A DNA stretch of 5,383 nt. Origin: an uncultured Eubacteriales bacterium (lineage in GTDB: Bacteria; Bacillota; Clostridia; Oscillospirales; Acutalibacteraceae). Under the pieces are notes generated by a model, which was not told the DNA's origin, ran no database searches, and saw only the letters and a list, made by a program, of their open reading frames with translations. Of the stretch, positions 4,807 through 5,383 are shown in pieces (within the stretch, counting starts at the first letter, position 1; every line of letters begins with the position of its first letter). Where the stretch lies: contig ONIF01000150.1 of NCBI GenBank assembly GCA_900317795.1, forward strand, positions 1-5,383. The letters run 5' to 3'. The position numbers were made by a program, and so were the translations under genes.

Positions 4807-5383
4807 TTATGCTCTTTTATGATAAGTTCCACAGGTGTAGGCGGGCTCTAAATCGGAACGGCTCATGGCAAACATGGGACTGCCGCAGTCACCGCAGAAT
4901 AAATGTCCCGTGTACACGTTGTCATATTTCTTTATGCCACGATAATTTGATTTTGAACGCAGTTTCATTTGCTCCTGCACTACTGAAAACAGCTTGAAAT
5001 CAATAATCGGTTCATGATTATTGGCAATCACAATATGGTCTGTTTCCTGCAATTTCATATCTCCGCCATTGATTTTTTTACAGCGGTATTTTCTTTGCCG
5101 CAAAGTGCCGATATAAAAATCATTTGTCAGAATGCCGCTTATTGTTACGATACTCCAATTCTGTTTTGACCTGACAACAAATTCCTCACCCTCAGCCTCT
5201 TTCCGCATTTCCTCAGATTTTCTGGGTGTCGGAATGTGGTTATCCGTGAGATAGCTGGCAATTTTTTTATATCCCCAACCGTCCGCATAAAGCTGAAATA
5301 TCTTTCTGACAATTTCGGCTGACGGTTCATCAACGGTGAATTTCATCAATTTACTGTTTGTCATGACATAGCCGTAGGGTACG
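4807..5383 (-). CDS. Large serine recombinase fragment, open at the right edge and truncated in its zinc ribbon
   Basis: The frame is open through the right edge, so the N-terminal resolvase catalytic domain, with the nucleophilic serine, lies outside the window. The 191 visible codons start with VPYGYV and continue with a recombinase domain: EPSAEIVRKIFQLYADGWGYKKIASYL, then the NHIPTP motif, WSIVTISGILTNDFYIGTL and the ENHEPI-like NNHEPIID. The zinc ribbon then begins at about residue 157 with GHLFCGDCGSPM and YTCGTYHKRA. Three zinc-binding cysteines are present (163, 166, 184 counted from the first full codon), but the fourth, and the long C-terminal coiled-coil region normal for this family, are missing because a TAA follows HKRA. 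Such enzymes integrate and excise conjugative or mobilisable transposons and phages. This copy is probably inactive and looks cut by a deletion or rearrangement at about 4805-4818, where the flavoprotein gene begins. Confidence 0.87.
   Translation of the reverse strand, partial: VPYGYVMTNSKLMKFTVDEPSAEIVRKIFQLYADGWGYKKIASYLTDNHIPTPRKSEEMRKEAEGEEFVVRSKQNWSIVTISGILTNDFYIGTLRQRKYRCKKINGGDMKLQETDHIVIANNHEPIIDFKLFSVVQEQMKLRSKSNYRGIKKYDNVYTGHLFCGDCGSPMFAMSRSDLEPAYTCGTYHKRA

Overview
The window looks like chromosomal DNA from a low-GC, AT-rich Firmicute, most likely a gut or rumen Clostridium-class organism of the Ruminococcus/Oscillospiraceae kind. The basis is purine-rich GGAGG ribosome binding sites, TATAAT-type promoters, hairpin-plus-U-tract terminators, protein-level resemblance from memory to clostridial families, and short heptamer repeats in the spacers. 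The assignment is an inference, because no rRNA or other phylogenetic marker is present.

Layout. Positions 1-992 carry two minus-strand genes: the start of an unrecognised gene that leaves the left edge, and upstream of it a secreted lipoprotein of unknown function. They lie 27 bases apart with no terminator between them and look like one transcription unit. A 163-base divergent control region (993-1155) separates them from leuC-leuD on the plus strand. These encode the two subunits of isopropylmalate isomerase, the second step of the leucine-specific pathway, and end in a strong terminator (2960-2994). An AT-rich spacer with a good promoter then leads to a single-gene unit for a FemX/FemAB-type peptidoglycan bridge aminoacyltransferase (3133-4200), which ends in a terminator that can work in both directions.

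The right-hand 1.1 kb differs in character. Reading from the right edge on the minus strand there is an internal piece of a large serine recombinase that ends abruptly inside its zinc ribbon. Two bases later an intact small flavin split-barrel (pyridoxamine-phosphate-oxidase-like) gene begins, followed by the last few dozen codons of an apparent membrane permease whose tail has been replaced by heptamer repeats. This arrangement reads as the scarred remains of a mobile-element insertion or deletion next to ordinary housekeeping genes.

No clearly new system is visible. The points most worth a second look are the truncated recombinase junction, the permease tail remnant, two unrelated 7-bp tandem repeats placed just after gene ends, and paired dyads in the leuC/lipoprotein control region.
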